From: Bifidobacterium tsurumiense
GTDB taxonomy: Bacteria > Actinomycetota > Actinomycetes > Actinomycetales > Bifidobacteriaceae
Length of the DNA: 64,000 nucleotides
Assembly: GCF_000741765.1 (NCBI RefSeq)
Contig: NZ_JGZU01000017.1
Span: 1 to 64,000 of the forward strand
Direction: 5' to 3'
A model generated the notes under the pieces. The model made no database searches. It was not told where the DNA came from and saw only the letters and a program-made list of their open reading frames with translations. How positions within the stretch are numbered: the first letter of the stretch is position 1; each line of letters starts with the position of its first letter. This document shows positions 62,850 to 64,000 of the stretch, one piece after another. The position numbers and the translations under genes are program-made.

Positions 62850-63626
62850 ATGCCACAAATACGTCATAATGAAACCATAGATACGCTGTTGCAACGTCGT
62901 TCGATTCGAGCATTTGCTGATGAACGAATCGACGAAGATACTATTTTCAGTCTCGAAACCGCTGCTCAGCACGCCGCATCAAGCCAATTCCTCAATGACT
63001 GGTCAGCTATTCGCATAGAAGACCCCGATATCAAACAAGCACTTGCACAGATCGGCAAGCAACCATATATCGCTCAGGCACCGCTACTGTATGTCTTTGT
63101 TCTGGATGAGCATCGCAACGCCGCGATCGCACAACAACAGGATATTGATGTCAATTCAGATGAATTCACACTCAACAGCAGTTATCGCTTCTCGCAAGCT
63201 CAAAATGACGGCGCATTCGCACTGCATGCAATGGAAACCGCGGCAAACTCGCTTGGATTGGGTTGCGTCATCCTCGGTTCGATTCTCAATGACATCGACC
63301 GCGTTATCGACTTGCTGGGGCTGCCTCAATACACATATCCGCTGCTCGGGCTGGCCATTGGCAAACCGGCACAAAATCCCGCTGAAAAGCCTCGTATGCC
63401 GCGTTCGATGCAGTTCTTCGTCAACCAGTATCCGCAACACGATGAAGAGCTTCTCGAGGGCCTTCAGGAATTCGACGAGCAGGTTCACCAGTATTACGAT
63501 CTGCGTAACACAGCACGACCTGTGGATGCGTTTAGTGCGCAAATCGCCAAGGCTTCAACTGACAAGGAAGTTTTGGTACGCAATTTCAGCCATGCACAGC
63601 GTCAGGGTTTTGAGTTGGACAAGTAA
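62850..63626 (+). CDS. NADPH-dependent nitroreductase family protein
   Basis: 258 residues. The N-terminal TIDTLLQRRSIRAFADERI is the FMN-binding start of NfsA/Frp-type nitroreductases, and the middle ETAANSLGLGCVILGSI and the later PLLGLAIGKPAQNP complete the family pattern. It reduces nitro or quinone compounds with NADPH and FMN; the physiological substrate is unknown. There is no good ribosome site and the leader appears very short. Confidence 0.88.
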   Translation: MPQIRHNETIDTLLQRRSIRAFADERIDEDTIFSLETAAQHAASSQFLNDWSAIRIEDPDIKQALAQIGKQPYIAQAPLLYVFVLDEHRNAAIAQQQDIDVNSDEFTLNSSYRFSQAQNDGAFALHAMETAANSLGLGCVILGSILNDIDRVIDLLGLPQYTYPLLGLAIGKPAQNPAEKPRMPRSMQFFVNQYPQHDEELLEGLQEFDEQVHQYYDLRNTARPVDAFSAQIAKASTDKEVLVRNFSHAQRQGFELDK

Positions 63627-63687
63627 TTTGCTCTGCAACTAACGTAAACGGCATGGCGCTTATTGCTGTGCTTTGACTGTTGCATAC

Positions 63688-63732
63688 GAAGAATATGGTG
63701 ACATCATCATATGTGATGTCACCATATTCTTC
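63688..63732 (+). terminator. Long perfect hairpin after the nitroreductase
   Basis: GAAGAATATGGTGACATCA and its exact complement (63714-63732) form 19-base arms around a 7-base loop, 60 bases after the stop. A T-rich stretch follows (GTTTTG is nearest). From 63733 to 64000 I see no gene. Confidence 0.8.
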
Positions 63733-64000
63733 TTGAGGAGTTTTGTCTAAGATTCCATTTCAATAGTGCCTGCGAATAGGCAATATTGCTCGCCTTTATA
63801 AATCACAATCCTCGAGGTATATGCATGCCATATTTTCTCATTCCATCATTATCAATATTCGCTAACCGACAGTGTCAGTCCATTGTTGAAGACAGACCAA
63901 TCAAAAGCTTCAGTTAATACAACCCTCTATCACTAGACTGCATAGCGTAATTGATAATGACGTATTTGTATACAATCTCGAGTGAGTGCTACCGCTGACG

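Overview
The window looks like a member of the Bifidobacteriaceae, most likely Bifidobacterium or a close relative of moderate GC. This is inferred from gene content and style: CUT1 sugar ABC transporters without their own ATPase, many LacI regulators, cytoplasmic glycosidases, LxxTG-type surface proteins, an actinobacterial dnaK-grpE-dnaJ-hspR cluster and strong AAGGAGG ribosome sites. I ran no database search; all names come from reading the protein sequences.

Region 1 (1-18.4 kb). After a fragment of an IS256-type transposase, the minus strand carries what reads as a complete xyloglucan utilisation locus. From promoter to end it holds two LplB/LplC-type permeases, a large binding lipoprotein, GH29 alpha-fucosidase, GH3 beta-glucosidase, GH31 alpha-xylosidase, a secreted GH5 endoglucanase, GH43, GH42 beta-galactosidase and a LacI regulator. 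A divergent YesL/DUF624 membrane protein sits at the promoter end. Only the GH5 enzyme has a signal peptide. The model is outside cutting of the polymer, import of decorated oligosaccharides and stepwise trimming in the cytoplasm. The GH5 protein is odd: its N-terminus carries a cell-wall sorting signal, followed by a second signal-like segment.

Region 2 (19.4-25.1 kb). An AT-richer locus holds a GH172 (DUF2961) enzyme, two permeases (one frameshifted), a binding lipoprotein and a LacI regulator with clear CGAAACGTTTCG operators. The substrate is probably an unusual fructofuranosyl or arabinofuranosyl sugar. DedA and tRNA-Ala(CGC) follow.

Region 3 (26.5-38 kb). Housekeeping genes: PatB-like aminotransferase with DUF3737, HAD phosphatase, asparaginase, hspR-dnaJ-grpE-dnaK, and a wall-anchored alkaline phosphatase.

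Region 4 (38.5-61 kb). An alpha-glucan (starch, maltodextrin, isomalto-oligosaccharide) island: three paralogous LacI regulators, two GH13 alpha-glucosidases, malEFG, type I pullulanase, MalQ and a second sugar ABC importer. Related operators recur here, often overlapping the -35 box. TraX-like, HAD (frameshifted) and DUF624 genes are interspersed.

Region 5 (61.4-64 kb). Phosphoglycerate-mutase-like phosphatase, a DUF4235-like small membrane protein and a nitroreductase; the last 270 bases show no gene.
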